This document shows positions 11,565 to 19,704 of a DNA stretch of 27,886 bases, in pieces. The notes under the pieces were generated by a model, which saw only the letters and a list, made by a program, of their open reading frames with translations, had not been told where the DNA came from and did no database searches. Source of the DNA: a virus. Position numbers and translations under genes: made by a program. Location of the stretch: positions 1 through 27,886 of IMG/VR virus record IMGVR_UViG_3300046003_006944; one strand, 5' to 3'. Every line of letters begins with the position of its first letter. The stretch's first letter is position 1.

Positions 11565-12945
11565 ACTATCACTCAACGAGAAGCAGGGGGCAGCATGGGA
11601 TTGCCTGCATAGTGGCGTTGAGCGCCTTGGCTATGGTGGTGCCCGTGGTGGTGGCAAGTCTCATTTCGTGCAGGATTGGCAGATATATCGCCGATTGCTC
11701 TACCCGAAGACCAAAGGCCTTATCATCCGGCAGACCTACCAAGAACTCCAAGACAACCACATCGACCCTATCCAAGAGCGGTTTGGACACATCTGCAAGT
11801 GGCGTGAGCAGAAGAAGCGCTTTGAGTTCCCCAATGGATCAATCCTCAAGATGGGTTACATCCGATACCCAAAACGAGACCTCAAGCAGTACCAGGGTGG
11901 CGAGTACACCGATATTTGCATCGACGAGAGCCAGATGCACGAAGATGTTGTCAGGCAAAAGCTGCTTGGATCCCTGCGCACCAAGAAAGAGCGCGGCATT
12001 GTTCCTACCTTCATTGAGACATTCAACCCCGGTGACATTGGCCACGCCGACCTTAAGAAAACCTATATCGACCGATATTCAAACGGCACTTTGCCGGGGA
12101 ACATGGCATTTATACAGGCAACCGTTGACGATAATCCAGCGGTCAATGATGAGTATGTGAGGCACTTGGACAGCCTGCCCGAGAAGCTAAGGCGGGCATG
12201 GCGCGATGGAGATTGGACAGTGTTTGAGGGGCAATTTTTCACAGAGTTCGGTTATCACCTGCGGGAGCTGCCGTTTCACATTGAGCCACACAAGGCGAAC
12301 ATTTATGGCTCACTTGATTACGGTGATGGTGAGGCAGAAGATAGCGGTGCAACGTCTTTTGGATACTGGCACGTTGATGCAGATGGTAGGCCGCACCGCC
12401 TCTTCACCTATTACCGCAAGGCGCAAAGCCCGGCAACCTATGCACGAGAGATCTTTGAGCAGTGCCAGAGCTTCTACTGGACCGGGGGAATCATCCCTAA
12501 GGCGATATATGCCGACCCGTCAATATTCGTCAAAAAGAAGCAGGATGATGGAACCAGCCGAAGTATTGCTGACATATTCATTGCGCACGGGCTACCACTG
12601 GTCAGGGCCAACAATGACCGGGTGAACGGGTGGCGGGTAATGCGTCACTTCTTCGGCGAGACCGATGGGGTGCCGAATAGCTACTATTGGGGCGAGGGGT
12701 ACAACGCTCAATATGAAGAGTTCATGCCGCTGCTGATGCATGATGACAACCGACCCGAGGACGTGAAGAAGTGCAAGATAGACCACGTTGGCGATGAGTC
12801 GCGATACTTCTATATCGCAGCGATGGCGATGGGGAGCGCTGCAAAGGTTCGGGCAAAGCGTGGGCAGAATAACAATCTTGGCAAAGCTGCAGCACTGCAT
12901 GAGTTTGCCAGCAAAAAGAAGATAGGGAGCATGGGGTTAAGATGA
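11554..12945 (+). CDS. terL: Large terminase subunit (DNA packaging ATPase-nuclease)
   Basis: This 463-residue protein packages DNA into the procapsid. The ATPase domain has Walker A GGARGGGKS (28-36), Walker B ICIDES with Asp124 and Glu125, and a coupling motif ETFNPG (155-160). The nuclease domain (about 245-425) has acidic residues at Asp255 (GSLDYG), Asp321 (IYADPS) and Asp414 (HVGDES). Length is typical. The start overlaps terS and the stop overlaps the next gene (ATGA). Confidence 0.97.
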   Translation: MKLELSLNEKQGAAWDCLHSGVERLGYGGARGGGKSHFVQDWQIYRRLLYPKTKGLIIRQTYQELQDNHIDPIQERFGHICKWREQKKRFEFPNGSILKMGYIRYPKRDLKQYQGGEYTDICIDESQMHEDVVRQKLLGSLRTKKERGIVPTFIETFNPGDIGHADLKKTYIDRYSNGTLPGNMAFIQATVDDNPAVNDEYVRHLDSLPEKLRRAWRDGDWTVFEGQFFTEFGYHLRELPFHIEPHKANIYGSLDYGDGEAEDSGATSFGYWHVDADGRPHRLFTYYRKAQSPATYAREIFEQCQSFYWTGGIIPKAIYADPSIFVKKKQDDGTSRSIADIFIAHGLPLVRANNDRVNGWRVMRHFFGETDGVPNSYYWGEGYNAQYEEFMPLLMHDDNRPEDVKKCKIDHVGDESRYFYIAAMAMGSAAKVRAKRGQNNNLGKAAALHEFASKKKIGSMGLR

Positions 12946-13220
12946 TGGACAGAGTTTTGAGCATGGGCCACAACAATCTTGCCAGTTGCGAAGAGCACGA
13001 CATGGTTCACTTTGTCATGGCGGCGGGTGAGTATTCAGAGCTGATAAATCAGAGGGGTGGGCGCGGTGCACGGGCGGTGCTCGATGAAATCCGCTCCATC
13101 GTTTGCCCTGAGTACAGTGCCGCAGAGCTTGAAGCTGCGGACATGTTGAGCCCGCGGGAAGAGGTGTTTCATAGCAAGGATGGTGTCGTTGAGATATTCC
13201 AGAAGGTGGATGTATTATGA
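12942..13220 (+). CDS. Small protein downstream of terminase, unknown
   Basis: Ninety-two residues starting MMDRVLSMGHNNLASCEEHDMVHFVMAAGEY; the second Met may be the start. The middle is helical (SELINQRGGRGARAVLDEIRSIVCPEY) and the end acidic. It overlaps terL and the next gene by ATGA junctions. It is not recognised and may be a packaging accessory. Confidence 0.65.
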   Translation: MMDRVLSMGHNNLASCEEHDMVHFVMAAGEYSELINQRGGRGARAVLDEIRSIVCPEYSAAELEAADMLSPREEVFHSKDGVVEIFQKVDVL

Positions 13221-13498
13221 GTAAGAAGGAAAAGGCTGAGGAGGTGGAGGAGATGGTTGTCAGACAGAAGCCTTCGCTGCATCTTGATGGTGATGATGCG
13301 CTCGAAGGGTGCACCCTTGGCGATACGGTCACCATGACCGTGAAGGCAAAGCTGGTTGGTGACAATCTGGACACCTATGGCGAAAAAGAGCGGCGCAATC
13401 AGCGCTTCGAGATTATCGAGATCAAACGGGACGGTGGAAACAAACAGGCCGAGAAGGCACAGAAACGCGGAAGGGGGATAATGGGCTATGAGGACTAA
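13217..13498 (+). CDS. Small charged virion-operon protein, unknown
   Basis: Ninety-three residues with an acidic start (SKKEKAEEVEEMVVRQKPSLHLDGDDALEGCTLGDTVTMTVKAKLVGDN) and a basic end (KRDGGNKQAEKAQKRGRG). The middle looks like one beta-rich unit. It is coupled to the gene before it and overlaps the signal-peptide gene after it by 11 bases. Similar small proteins lie near portal genes in other phages but I cannot name a function. Confidence 0.65.
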   Translation: MSKKEKAEEVEEMVVRQKPSLHLDGDDALEGCTLGDTVTMTVKAKLVGDNLDTYGEKERRNQRFEIIEIKRDGGNKQAEKAQKRGRGIMGYED

Positions 13499-14138
13499 GG
13501 ATCTTTTGTTTTTTGGTGTTGTGCTGGTGGCGTTGTTCTGCATGGCGAAGGTTGAAGCGGCCCCCGCACCATACACGCGGGCGCCCTACAACACCATCGT
13601 GCAGATTGACACTATTCTGCTTGATGGCAATGAGACTGAATACACGGCGCTGTTCTCCCAGGACAATGGCGGTGCAAAGTCGCTGCTGCTTGAGGTGATG
13701 GACGATAATTCGGCAGGGTTTGCCAGTGATAGTGCGTGTGCCCGCATTGAGTTGTTGCAGGCCTTTGGGCTGGGTGACGACAAGCATGTTGCCGTGATGC
13801 CATCCCGCGCACATCCCGATAGTACGGGGTGGCCTTATGGGGTATCGTTCGTAATTAACGATTCATTGCGAATTGCTGAGATGTGCACCACATGCACATG
13901 GGTGCAGGTTGCAAGCCCCAAAACGCTGTTTGGCGACACTGTAGATTGGGAGTATGGCGGCGATATTGGCAGCACGGTTCAGACGTTTGGAGCAATGTAC
14001 TATGTGCCAATCACCCCGGACTTCTCCCCGTTCATGGTGCTCAAGTTTACCGGGAGAGCCAACAACGCAAAGCGCGGTGCGGGCAGTCGGTGGATTGTGC
14101 GTTGGGTGCAAGAGGGTGGACTCAAAACCAAGAGGTGA
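13488..14138 (+). CDS. Exported protein with Sec signal peptide in the virion operon, unknown
   Basis: This 216-residue protein starts MRTKD, then the hydrophobic stretch LLFFGVVLVALFCMA and a cleavage-like VEA before APAPYT. The mature part is beta-rich: YNTIVQIDTILLDGNETEYTALF, a central KHVAVMPSRAHPDS, CTTCTWVQVASP, and an ending with GRANNAKRGAGSRWIVRWV. No family is recognised. Its place between terminase and portal suggests a virion or assembly role, but the signal peptide predicts export. The middle section has a pair of close cysteines (CTTC) that could form a disulfide outside the cytoplasm. Confidence 0.75.
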   Translation: MRTKDLLFFGVVLVALFCMAKVEAAPAPYTRAPYNTIVQIDTILLDGNETEYTALFSQDNGGAKSLLLEVMDDNSAGFASDSACARIELLQAFGLGDDKHVAVMPSRAHPDSTGWPYGVSFVINDSLRIAEMCTTCTWVQVASPKTLFGDTVDWEYGGDIGSTVQTFGAMYYVPITPDFSPFMVLKFTGRANNAKRGAGSRWIVRWVQEGGLKTKR

Positions 14139-14140
14139 TC

Positions 14141-14380
14141 ATGTACTGGAAAGTGTTTCGTCCACTCGTCAGGTTGTGGAAGTTCAATAGAAACTATGAG
14201 ATGAGCCGTCTCAGTGGATTTTTGGGCAAGGCTCTGGATGCGCGTGTGGGGGTGTATCTCAAGCTCCCGCTTGGGGCGAGAGTTGAGGCTGCAAAGAAGG
14301 ACAAGCTGGTTGCCAAGAGTACAGAACTTTACATCAAGATCAAGAAATTTCGTGTTAGCGTGGGGTTAGAAATTGATTGA
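14141..14380 (+). CDS. Small basic protein, unknown
   Basis: Seventy-nine residues from MYWKVFRPLVRLWKFNRNYEMSRL; ATG 14141 follows GAGGTGATC. The protein is basic and amphipathic with two lysine-rich stretches (EAAKKDKLVAK, YIKIKKFRV). An upstream start in the same frame would overlap the previous gene heavily and lacks a ribosome-binding site. Its role is unknown; membrane association is possible. Confidence 0.55.
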   Translation: MYWKVFRPLVRLWKFNRNYEMSRLSGFLGKALDARVGVYLKLPLGARVEAAKKDKLVAKSTELYIKIKKFRVSVGLEID

Positions 14381-14425
14381 GATAAAGCATAAAATGTTTG
14401 CCAATCAAACAATCGACTGCGCACA

Positions 14426-15133
14426 GTGGGAGGATACGCACCTTCGTTTTGTTGGGTGCATGATGGCGCAGCTCAATTCATAATCCAAAACAGCGCGGGG
14501 CCATACGCGCTCTACCTGTTGGTTAGCTCACGCGCTGTAGATGGCACAATACGTAACTGCTCTGGAGATGGTGTTTACGGTACGCAGATAATGAATATGC
14601 TTATCGAGGGGGTTTCTGGCGTAGGTGTTTTTCTTAATGGGTATGGCAATGCGCACAGAGTTGTAGTTGATGGGGCCCCTACCGCGTTCAGCTCTGGCGG
14701 TATCAACAATGTTTTGACAGAGTGCATAGCGGCTAACGCTACAACTGGGGTTTTTAACAACAACGCATTGCTGCGTATTTCCGATTGCAGCATTATATCA
14801 ACTACGATAGGGCTCTCTAACTCGGGTTCTGTGAGCATTGAAAACTGCAACGTCTTTGGTGTAACAACGCCAATAAGCAATACGGGTTTTGTCGACGGTG
14901 CATGTATTGTAACCGCAGCGAGTCCGGTAGTGGACTATGTTGACGGAGATTTTAGCAACAGCGCGGAGAACAATCTGAGGTCTGTGCAAAAACCTGTCGG
15001 GGCTCAGTTTGATGTTGGCCCGACAACGGCATACATCACCGCAGGGCTCCCGCCGCAGATAGTAGCAGGTGGTGGTGGCGGAGATCCGTCTGTTATCTAC
15101 ATCAATGGCGGGCGCTATAGGCGCAATTCGTAA
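14426..15133 (+). CDS. Parallel beta-helix adhesin or tailspike-like protein
   Basis: The 235 residues read from a GTG show repeating short beta strands ending in small or Asn residues (GTIRNCSGDGVYG, MLIEGVSGVGVFLNG, VLTECIAANATTGVFNN, LRISDCSIISTTIGLSN, VSIENCNVFGVTTPISN), the form of a right-handed parallel beta-helix as in tailspikes. A glycine hinge (AGGGGGDP) and the tail INGGRYRRNS follow. The start is doubtful: no good ribosome-binding site lies before the GTG, and an ATG at 14394 opens another frame that stops at 14482, so a frameshift near the N-terminus is possible. The likely role is surface binding. Confidence 0.6.
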   Translation: MGGYAPSFCWVHDGAAQFIIQNSAGPYALYLLVSSRAVDGTIRNCSGDGVYGTQIMNMLIEGVSGVGVFLNGYGNAHRVVVDGAPTAFSSGGINNVLTECIAANATTGVFNNNALLRISDCSIISTTIGLSNSGSVSIENCNVFGVTTPISNTGFVDGACIVTAASPVVDYVDGDFSNSAENNLRSVQKPVGAQFDVGPTTAYITAGLPPQIVAGGGGGDPSVIYINGGRYRRNS

Positions 15134-15148
15134 AGGTTTGGATAAATT

Positions 15149-15958
15149 ATGGCAATAGGAATAGGCTTACTCAAACAGGCAACCATCGGGGTGTTCCCGC
15201 AGCTCCTCGCCCGTGGCAACTACCGTTCCAACGTGTCAAGCGGGTATTTCCCTATCTATCGTGGCGCTGCCGCTCTTGGTACTGAGCATCTTACACTCAC
15301 GGGAATGGATTCATCGTATGGATACCGCGCCGATACGGGGGAGATTAAGCTTGATGGTGTCAACGATTACTTGACTGGCAGTATCAGCATAAATCCATCC
15401 GAGATGACGCTGTTTTGCGCGGTCGATGATGATGGGGTGGGGAATGGTGGAGACCCTTCATATCTGCGGCTTATTGGAAGCTTGGTTAGCATAAGCGTTG
15501 GGAGACACGCCCTTACAGACAGGTCGCTGATAACAATCAACGGCGTGACAAAGGACGATTACAACGCTGGTGCATACGGGAGCTACCGTTCGCACTTTTT
15601 AAGCGTAAGCGGTGGTAAGGCTTACGAAAGGGTGGAGGCCACCTCGGATTGGCTTGAGATTGACCCCTCTCCCGTATTCAACGGTACTAATTACAACGCA
15701 ACAACGCTTAGTATCGGAGCACAAGCAGCAGACCAACCGCTCCGGTTCCTACTCGGCGCTATCAAATGCGTAGCCATCTTCCCGCGTCAACTCACACCGG
15801 AGGAGACCACATGGCTGAGTGCTGCTGCTCTTGCTGGCTTTCCGGGGCTCTACGCCAACGCATCTGGCGATACGGCAACGCTGCACTTAGATGACAAGAT
15901 TTCTGACACATCATCATATCGCGTTGGGCGGTACCGCAGGGGTTTGTATCGTAGGTGA
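15149..15958 (+). CDS. Concanavalin/LamG-like lectin domain protein, probable receptor-binding
   Basis: This 269-residue protein has a short N-terminal segment (MAIGIGLLKQATIG) and then a jelly-roll-type domain (about 60-225: IKLDGVNDYLTGSISINPSEMTLFCAVDDDG, LSIGAQAADQPLRFLLGAIKCVAIFPRQLTPEE). That pattern is common in LamG/concanavalin A-like folds of phage appendages. The C-terminus ends YRVGRYRRGLYRR, sharing GRYRR with the beta-helix protein before it. It probably binds carbohydrate, though no sugar-contact residues can be assigned. Confidence 0.6.
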   Translation: MAIGIGLLKQATIGVFPQLLARGNYRSNVSSGYFPIYRGAAALGTEHLTLTGMDSSYGYRADTGEIKLDGVNDYLTGSISINPSEMTLFCAVDDDGVGNGGDPSYLRLIGSLVSISVGRHALTDRSLITINGVTKDDYNAGAYGSYRSHFLSVSGGKAYERVEATSDWLEIDPSPVFNGTNYNATTLSIGAQAADQPLRFLLGAIKCVAIFPRQLTPEETTWLSAAALAGFPGLYANASGDTATLHLDDKISDTSSYRVGRYRRGLYRR

Positions 15959-16006
15959 GTAATCATTGAAAAGCTGTTATTTTTAGCAAATTTATCTGAG
16001 GGAATT

Positions 16007-17851
16007 ATGAAGTTTAATCACACCAATGCAGACCACATCCAGCAGGCGTACCAAGATGTCGAGGAGCGCGTTGGAGACTTCTTTGGCTCAACGCTCTATA
16101 GTGAGGAGTGGAACAGATACCAAGTGCGCCGGGATGCATACTATTGCCGTCACCGCAGCGAAACGGCCTATTGGCGCAGTAAGTTGCACCTTGCCACGTT
16201 TTGGCTGTCGGTCAAGGCTTTGGAGGCACAGCAGGTGCAGGCGTACAGCCAATGGCCGCTAATAAATATCACTGCTACCGATGATAGTATGGTTGATGCT
16301 GGGGCAAACGAGAAGGCGCAACTGCTCCAATCCGATCTCAACTATGACCTGCAGGGCGGGCGCTTTGATGCCAAGCTCAAGCGCATGCTATGGTGGGTGA
16401 ACATAAAGGGGCACGCGGTTGGCCGGGAGTACATCCGCAGCGAGGCAAGCAGCGAATCCATGCAGCTTGCCATGGGTGGACGCACCGACCAGATAAAGCG
16501 CGTTGAAAGAACGGTAACCATGCCTATTCACCCGCTGAACTATGCGCATGACATCACCTGCACCGACTTTGTTGATAGCCCCTGGGGGGCAGTGCGCTTT
16601 GAGGTGCCAATCTCTGAGATCTACAAAATGCGCGGCAACTCCCTCTATAATCAGAGTGGGGTGAATGAGCTTCTCAAAAAGATTCAGGATAACAAGGGAG
16701 CTGGAACCGGGTACTCCTACGGCAAAACCACATTCTACACCGACCATGGCGACATATCAACCATGCGACGGCACTACATTGTGCTGGAAGAGTATAATGG
16801 CCCGGTGCACTCAAGCAACAACCTGGGCAACGATACCCGCTATTATATGCTGTACTGCCGTCCGTACAATCTGGTTCTGAGGATTGGACCCAGCCCGTTC
16901 AAGCTGCATCCATACTGGAAGATGCAGGCGCACCCCGATCCAGATGGCCCGTTTGCTGTTGGCCCTTGTGACATGGTGCTCCCCATCAACGAGTGGGAGA
17001 ACAGCACAGTGAACCAGTACAATGACTATGTTAACGCCTCCCTCAAGTTCCTTTACAAGGTCAAGCCCGAGAGCATCGTGGGCGGTGCCATGAGCCTTAT
17101 TGACGGGCTCCCCCTTGGGATGGTGCAGATTGAGGATGATGAGAGCGGGAACGCATGGGCCCAATCTATCGAGCCTATCCGGCAGAACATGGGGACTATT
17201 CCCCCGGTGAGCGATGCTATCGCCTTAATCGACAAGTACAAGGAGCAGCAGGGGGTAAGCAGCAATCAGCGCGGGGTTGGGAGTGACCAGTTAAGCGACA
17301 CGGCAACCGGGATTACCACCATGGCCCGGCGTGAGGACATGATGACCCAAGCGATACTTGACGGTATTGATCGCGGCATCGAGGATGGCATGTCTATTAA
17401 AATTGAACTCATGACCAAGTTTTTCAAAGAGAACCGCGTGGTGCCTGCCGACTACGACGGGCAAACGCGCTACGTTGAGCACTTCCCCCATGAGCTCGCT
17501 GGGCTTGGGTGGATTCCAAAAGCGCAGCGGCAGACCCCTGATGTTGAGATAGCCAAGAATATGAGCTTCCTCAAGTTTCTGGCTGGATTAAATCAGATGG
17601 CAGGGGCTCCCGTGGTACCTCCCCGGGTACTTGTAAAGGCGGCAAAACGGGTGGGAATGAGCATTGGCGTATCTGGTGCCGAGGAGATATTTGCAGAGGT
17701 GTTGCAGGGTATGCAACAGGCCCCCATGATGCCCCCGCAGGTTGGCGGGCCGATGCCGGGCGGGCAGGCTCAGGGAGGCGATCCTATGGCAAGCATGAAT
17801 CAAGAGGCTGCCGCAATGGGGCAGGGTGCAATGGCCGCAGCAATGGTGTAG
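16007..17851 (+). CDS. Portal protein
   Basis: This 614-residue protein lies between terminase and scaffold/capsid genes, the usual position, and its length fits podovirus-type portals. It has an N-terminal helical part (TNADHIQQAYQDVEERV), a central clip/wing region with MVLPINEWENSTVNQYNDYVNASLKFLYKV, and a C-terminal helix-rich stem with SDTATGITTMARREDMMTQAILDGIDRGIEDGMSI. The tail is rich in Met, Gln, Pro and Gly (about 565-614). Twelve copies would form the ring through which DNA enters and leaves. GAGGGAATT precedes the ATG. Confidence 0.88.
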   Translation: MKFNHTNADHIQQAYQDVEERVGDFFGSTLYSEEWNRYQVRRDAYYCRHRSETAYWRSKLHLATFWLSVKALEAQQVQAYSQWPLINITATDDSMVDAGANEKAQLLQSDLNYDLQGGRFDAKLKRMLWWVNIKGHAVGREYIRSEASSESMQLAMGGRTDQIKRVERTVTMPIHPLNYAHDITCTDFVDSPWGAVRFEVPISEIYKMRGNSLYNQSGVNELLKKIQDNKGAGTGYSYGKTTFYTDHGDISTMRRHYIVLEEYNGPVHSSNNLGNDTRYYMLYCRPYNLVLRIGPSPFKLHPYWKMQAHPDPDGPFAVGPCDMVLPINEWENSTVNQYNDYVNASLKFLYKVKPESIVGGAMSLIDGLPLGMVQIEDDESGNAWAQSIEPIRQNMGTIPPVSDAIALIDKYKEQQGVSSNQRGVGSDQLSDTATGITTMARREDMMTQAILDGIDRGIEDGMSIKIELMTKFFKENRVVPADYDGQTRYVEHFPHELAGLGWIPKAQRQTPDVEIAKNMSFLKFLAGLNQMAGAPVVPPRVLVKAAKRVGMSIGVSGAEEIFAEVLQGMQQAPMMPPQVGGPMPGGQAQGGDPMASMNQEAAAMGQGAMAAAMV

Positions 17852-17858
17852 GAGAGGT

Positions 17859-18185
17859 ATGTTCAAGAAGGCTGAAAAAGAAATCGTATTCGTTCCGATA
17901 GTTGGCACAGACTCACGCCCATACGAAGATCGCTGGGTTGATGAGGCGTATCTGAGAACCATTGAGGGGTTCGGAGGCAATGGCTATTTCATTGGCGAGG
18001 TTGCCGAAGGGCTGCGCCGGCTGCGCGAGTTGGCCGACAAGGCAGAGACCCCGGAGGAGCTGAAGGGGTACAATGCCGGGATTGCATCGCTCAAGCGGTT
18101 GCTCACCCTCCCCGAGCGGGCAAAGCGGGTGCGCCTGCAGGTGGCAGAGATTGAAGAAAGGCGGCGCGGCGTTGAATTTGGATAA
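17859..18185 (+). CDS. Helical protein after portal, unknown
   Basis: One hundred and eight residues from MFKKAEKEIVFVPIVGTDSRPYEDRWVDEAYLRTIEGFGG; GGAGAGG precedes the ATG. The second half is coiled-coil-like (LRRLRELADKAETPEELKGYNAGIASLKRLLTLPERAKRVRLQVAEIEERR). It may be a head or assembly accessory. No family recognised. Confidence 0.65.
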   Translation: MFKKAEKEIVFVPIVGTDSRPYEDRWVDEAYLRTIEGFGGNGYFIGEVAEGLRRLRELADKAETPEELKGYNAGIASLKRLLTLPERAKRVRLQVAEIEERRRGVEFG

Positions 18186-18495
18186 CATCAAAGAAATGAT
18201 CTTGGCAGAGCTGGGTGCGTTCGAGGTCCACAATGGCCCGTTTGAGTATTTCCTGCGGGTGTACCGTGACAATGAGGAATACAAGGAGTTCGATGAGCAC
18301 ATCGTGCTGCACAGCTTCAAGCGCACGTCTCCCCGGTACAAGGCAACAGATCCAGACATTGCGCTCAAGAGAACCATCACCGATACGATAATGCCTATGG
18401 TTTTTGAGTGGCTTGAATTGAAAGATCCCGGTCCCAGCAATATATTTATATACTACAACGATCCAGTTGTTGGAACAAAGGTGAATTTAGAGTGA
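18172..18495 (+). CDS. Unknown virion-operon protein
   Basis: One hundred and seven residues if started at TTG 18172, which follows AAAGG; TTG 18178 or ATG 18196 are alternatives. The sequence LDNIKEMILAELGAFEVHNGPFEYFLRVYRDNEEYKEFDEH is followed by a beta-rich part ending GPSNIFIYYNDPVVGTKVNLE. Its stop overlaps the GTG of a tiny basic peptide gene. It is not recognised. Confidence 0.55.
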   Translation: MNLDNIKEMILAELGAFEVHNGPFEYFLRVYRDNEEYKEFDEHIVLHSFKRTSPRYKATDPDIALKRTITDTIMPMVFEWLELKDPGPSNIFIYYNDPVVGTKVNLE

Positions 18496-18545
18496 AAAAC
18501 GGTAAAAAGTGTGGCAAGGGGAAGAAAAAACCCAAGCCGTATTGA
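18492..18545 (+). CDS. 17-residue strongly basic peptide
   Basis: GTG 18492 overlaps the previous stop as GTGA and encodes MKNGKKCGKGKKKPKPY before TGA. Nine of 17 residues are Lys. It lies after the portal-linked genes and before the terminator and scaffold gene. Coupling and composition suggest it may be made, possibly to bind DNA or the scaffold, but a frame this short could be chance. Confidence 0.4.
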   Translation: MKNGKKCGKGKKKPKPY

Positions 18546-18620
18546 ACTCACAAGTAATACTTAACAGTTGGGCAATCCTTTACGTTTGGCGGCCACCATG
18601 CGCAAGGGGTGAAGAAATTA

Positions 18621-18659
18621 GGGCTGGTAAGAGCTTACCCTCTTGCCAGCCCTTTTTTT
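18621..18659 (+). terminator. Intrinsic terminator or attenuator before the scaffold gene
   Basis: GGGCTGGTAAGAG pairs with CTCTTGCCAGCCC (12 of 13 positions, one G-T type mismatch) and seven T bases follow. It ends transcripts from the terminase-portal block and separates them from scaffold and capsid expression. No promoter is evident between it and the scaffold gene at 18685, so read-through or antitermination is probably needed. Confidence 0.85.
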
Positions 18660-18684
18660 ATGCCCAAACCAATGAAGGAGCAGT

Positions 18685-19695
18685 ATGAGTGAAGAAGGCG
18701 CAGCAGTAGACACGTTAGCCAGTGTTGACACGACACCGACAGCACCAGCGCAGGACGCGGGAGCGAAACCAGTGCCGGTAGCGGGTGAAACGGGGGCAGT
18801 ACAGGCAGCGTCGCAACAGGCGATGCCAGCAGATGCGAAACCAGTACAGGACGCACCGCAAGCGGCAGCACCAATGCAGGTCGAAATTGAGCCGGAGCTG
18901 TTGAGCTTTGCCGATGCAAAAGGCTTGACTGCGGAGCACCTGGGCGATGAGAAATTCAGGGGCTTTGCCAAGAGTTACCGTCAGGCAGAGGCCAACATGA
19001 ACAGGCTGCAACAGGAGAACCGTCAGCTAAATGAGCAAATTTCTGCGCTAAGTGCGCAATCTTTTGCGCAGCCAGTTGATGAGGTTGGCCCGGTGCAGCA
19101 GGTTAAGGACACCTATGCAAGGGCTTTGCAGAGCCAGTGCGCTGTTTTGGGATGCCAAAGCGCAGCGGAGTTGCAGCAGAACCACCCGCAAGTGTGGCAG
19201 CGGTTGCAGCAGGCAAAGCAAGACGCATGGGAGGAGGCAGTTGTTGAGGAATCGAAGTGGCAGCAGGGGAAGTCAGCGCGTGAAGCGGCGCAAAAGGATA
19301 AGCAAGCCCGTTTTCAGCAAGAGTTCCAATCTGCAAAGATGGCCTACTCGGAGAATATTGTCACCGCAAAGCAGAAAAATCCATCAATCGAGATGGATTT
19401 GATAAAAAGCGGAGTGGTGAGCATGCTCCAAGAGGTCTCAAAGGCCACAAAGATGCCGCTTGAGTACATGATGGCACACAAGCCACTGTTTTCAAAGGCG
19501 GCAGAGCTTGCCGAAGCTTGGAAGTTTGTCAAGAACAAGGACAAGTGGGAATCTGAGCGGCGGCAGGAGTGGGAAAAAGGTTTAAAAGAGTCTAAAACAG
19601 CCGAAATGCCGGGCGATACACCGATCCCGATGGACCAATCAGTGCTTTTCAGCCTGCGGTCCCAGCGTTCCGGCAAAGGCGTATCAATTCAATAG
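18685..19695 (+). CDS. Scaffold protein
   Basis: This 336-residue protein has a low-complexity Ala/Pro/Gln/Val N-terminus (about 1-70), a long helical and coiled-coil middle (AEANMNRLQQENRQLNEQISALSAQ, Q-rich 115-230) and a basic C-terminal part. It lies directly upstream of the major capsid gene. These are typical scaffold features: it guides capsid shell assembly and is then released. There is no protease motif. AAGGAG precedes the ATG. Confidence 0.85.
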   Translation: MSEEGAAVDTLASVDTTPTAPAQDAGAKPVPVAGETGAVQAASQQAMPADAKPVQDAPQAAAPMQVEIEPELLSFADAKGLTAEHLGDEKFRGFAKSYRQAEANMNRLQQENRQLNEQISALSAQSFAQPVDEVGPVQQVKDTYARALQSQCAVLGCQSAAELQQNHPQVWQRLQQAKQDAWEEAVVEESKWQQGKSAREAAQKDKQARFQQEFQSAKMAYSENIVTAKQKNPSIEMDLIKSGVVSMLQEVSKATKMPLEYMMAHKPLFSKAAELAEAWKFVKNKDKWESERRQEWEKGLKESKTAEMPGDTPIPMDQSVLFSLRSQRSGKGVSIQ

Positions 19696-19704
19696 GAGTG
19701 AATC

